DNA of 39,389 bases from Opitutus sp. (GTDB lineage: Bacteria > Verrucomicrobiota > Verrucomicrobiia > Opitutales > Opitutaceae). The translations under genes were made by a program, and so were the position numbers. The notes beneath the pieces are model-generated. The model ran no database searches. It saw only the letters and a program-made list of their open reading frames with translations, and was not told the DNA's origin. The stretch spans positions 1 through 39,389 of the forward strand of contig PNJQ01000034.1 of assembly GCA_013821985.1 (NCBI GenBank), read 5' to 3'. This document shows, one piece after another, positions 39,389 through 39,389 of the stretch (the stretch's first letter is position 1; every line of letters begins with the position of its first letter).

Positions 39389-39389
39389 G

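Noticed and set aside
1-39389. tRNA, rRNA, tmRNA, SRP RNA or known riboswitch
   Set aside because: No TTCGA-loop plus acceptor pattern or other signature was found by eye; a covariance-model scan would be decisive.
1-39389. Insertion sequence, integrase or phage genes
   Set aside because: No transposase, integrase or phage structural motif in any frame; the only repeats are REP-like pairs.

Overview
The window is a chromosomal segment of about 39.4 kb from a GC-rich bacterium, most likely a verrucomicrobium of the Opitutaceae type. This placement is inferred from gene content, the style of the secreted proteins (HYR, Ig-like, NHL and PQQ-like domains, a Gly-rich C-terminal anchor) and the near absence of Shine-Dalgarno motifs; there is no rRNA gene to confirm it. 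No prophage, insertion sequence, CRISPR array or tRNA was recognised. The only repetitive elements are REP-like hairpin pairs.

Layout. 1-7.3 kb: the end of an acyl-CoA dehydrogenase, etfB without a neighbouring etfA, a 993-residue secreted HYR/PKD protein, a methyltransferase in less GC-rich DNA, and a glutaryl-CoA dehydrogenase type enzyme. 7.3-14.4 kb, all on the minus strand: a sensory and surface module. It holds a sigma-54-type response regulator, a small secreted helical protein with its own terminator, then a tightly coupled trio of a predicted outer-membrane protein, a membrane histidine kinase and a large secreted double-propeller protein with a sorting-like tail. A sigma-54 promoter and two dyad sites 32 bp apart lie just downstream of the regulator gene. 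14.5-17.7 kb: a Nudix hydrolase, two small membrane proteins around an SPFH protein, and an unrecognised conserved-looking protein. 17.7-19.2 kb: malate dehydrogenase with its terminator, and an upstream leader with strong hairpins. 19.2-25.4 kb: a YgfZ-like protein coupled to a 75-residue protein, a minus-strand yggS-sirB1-aroE-prepilin peptidase operon, a divergent LysR regulator, and a TlpA-like thioredoxin. 25.5-27.7 kb: an EamA-like transporter, a TPR lipoprotein-like or secreted protein, and a VOC protein.

27.7-36.1 kb is a membrane-lipid cluster: an acyl desaturase, an FAD oxidoreductase of the COG2907 type, a DUF1365 protein, two different cyclopropane-synthase-family methyltransferases, DUF1475-like and DUF2062 membrane proteins, a DUF1295 (steroid 5-alpha-reductase-like) protein and a PagL-like lipid A deacylase. 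The natural reading is that the desaturase makes the double bond, one or both methyltransferases add a carbon to it, and the redox proteins process the product. The methyltransferase next to DUF1365 lacks two of the residues that hold bicarbonate in cyclopropane synthases, so its product may not be a cyclopropane. 36.2-39.4 kb: a secreted Ala-rich protein made of seven 24-residue repeats, with a sigma-54-like promoter and two micro-ORFs upstream, then a DUF3016 protein, a hotdog thioesterase and a Gly-rich RRM protein.

Many neighbouring genes overlap by 1-8 bases, so translational coupling is the rule here. Assignments rest on reading motifs by eye; no database search was possible.
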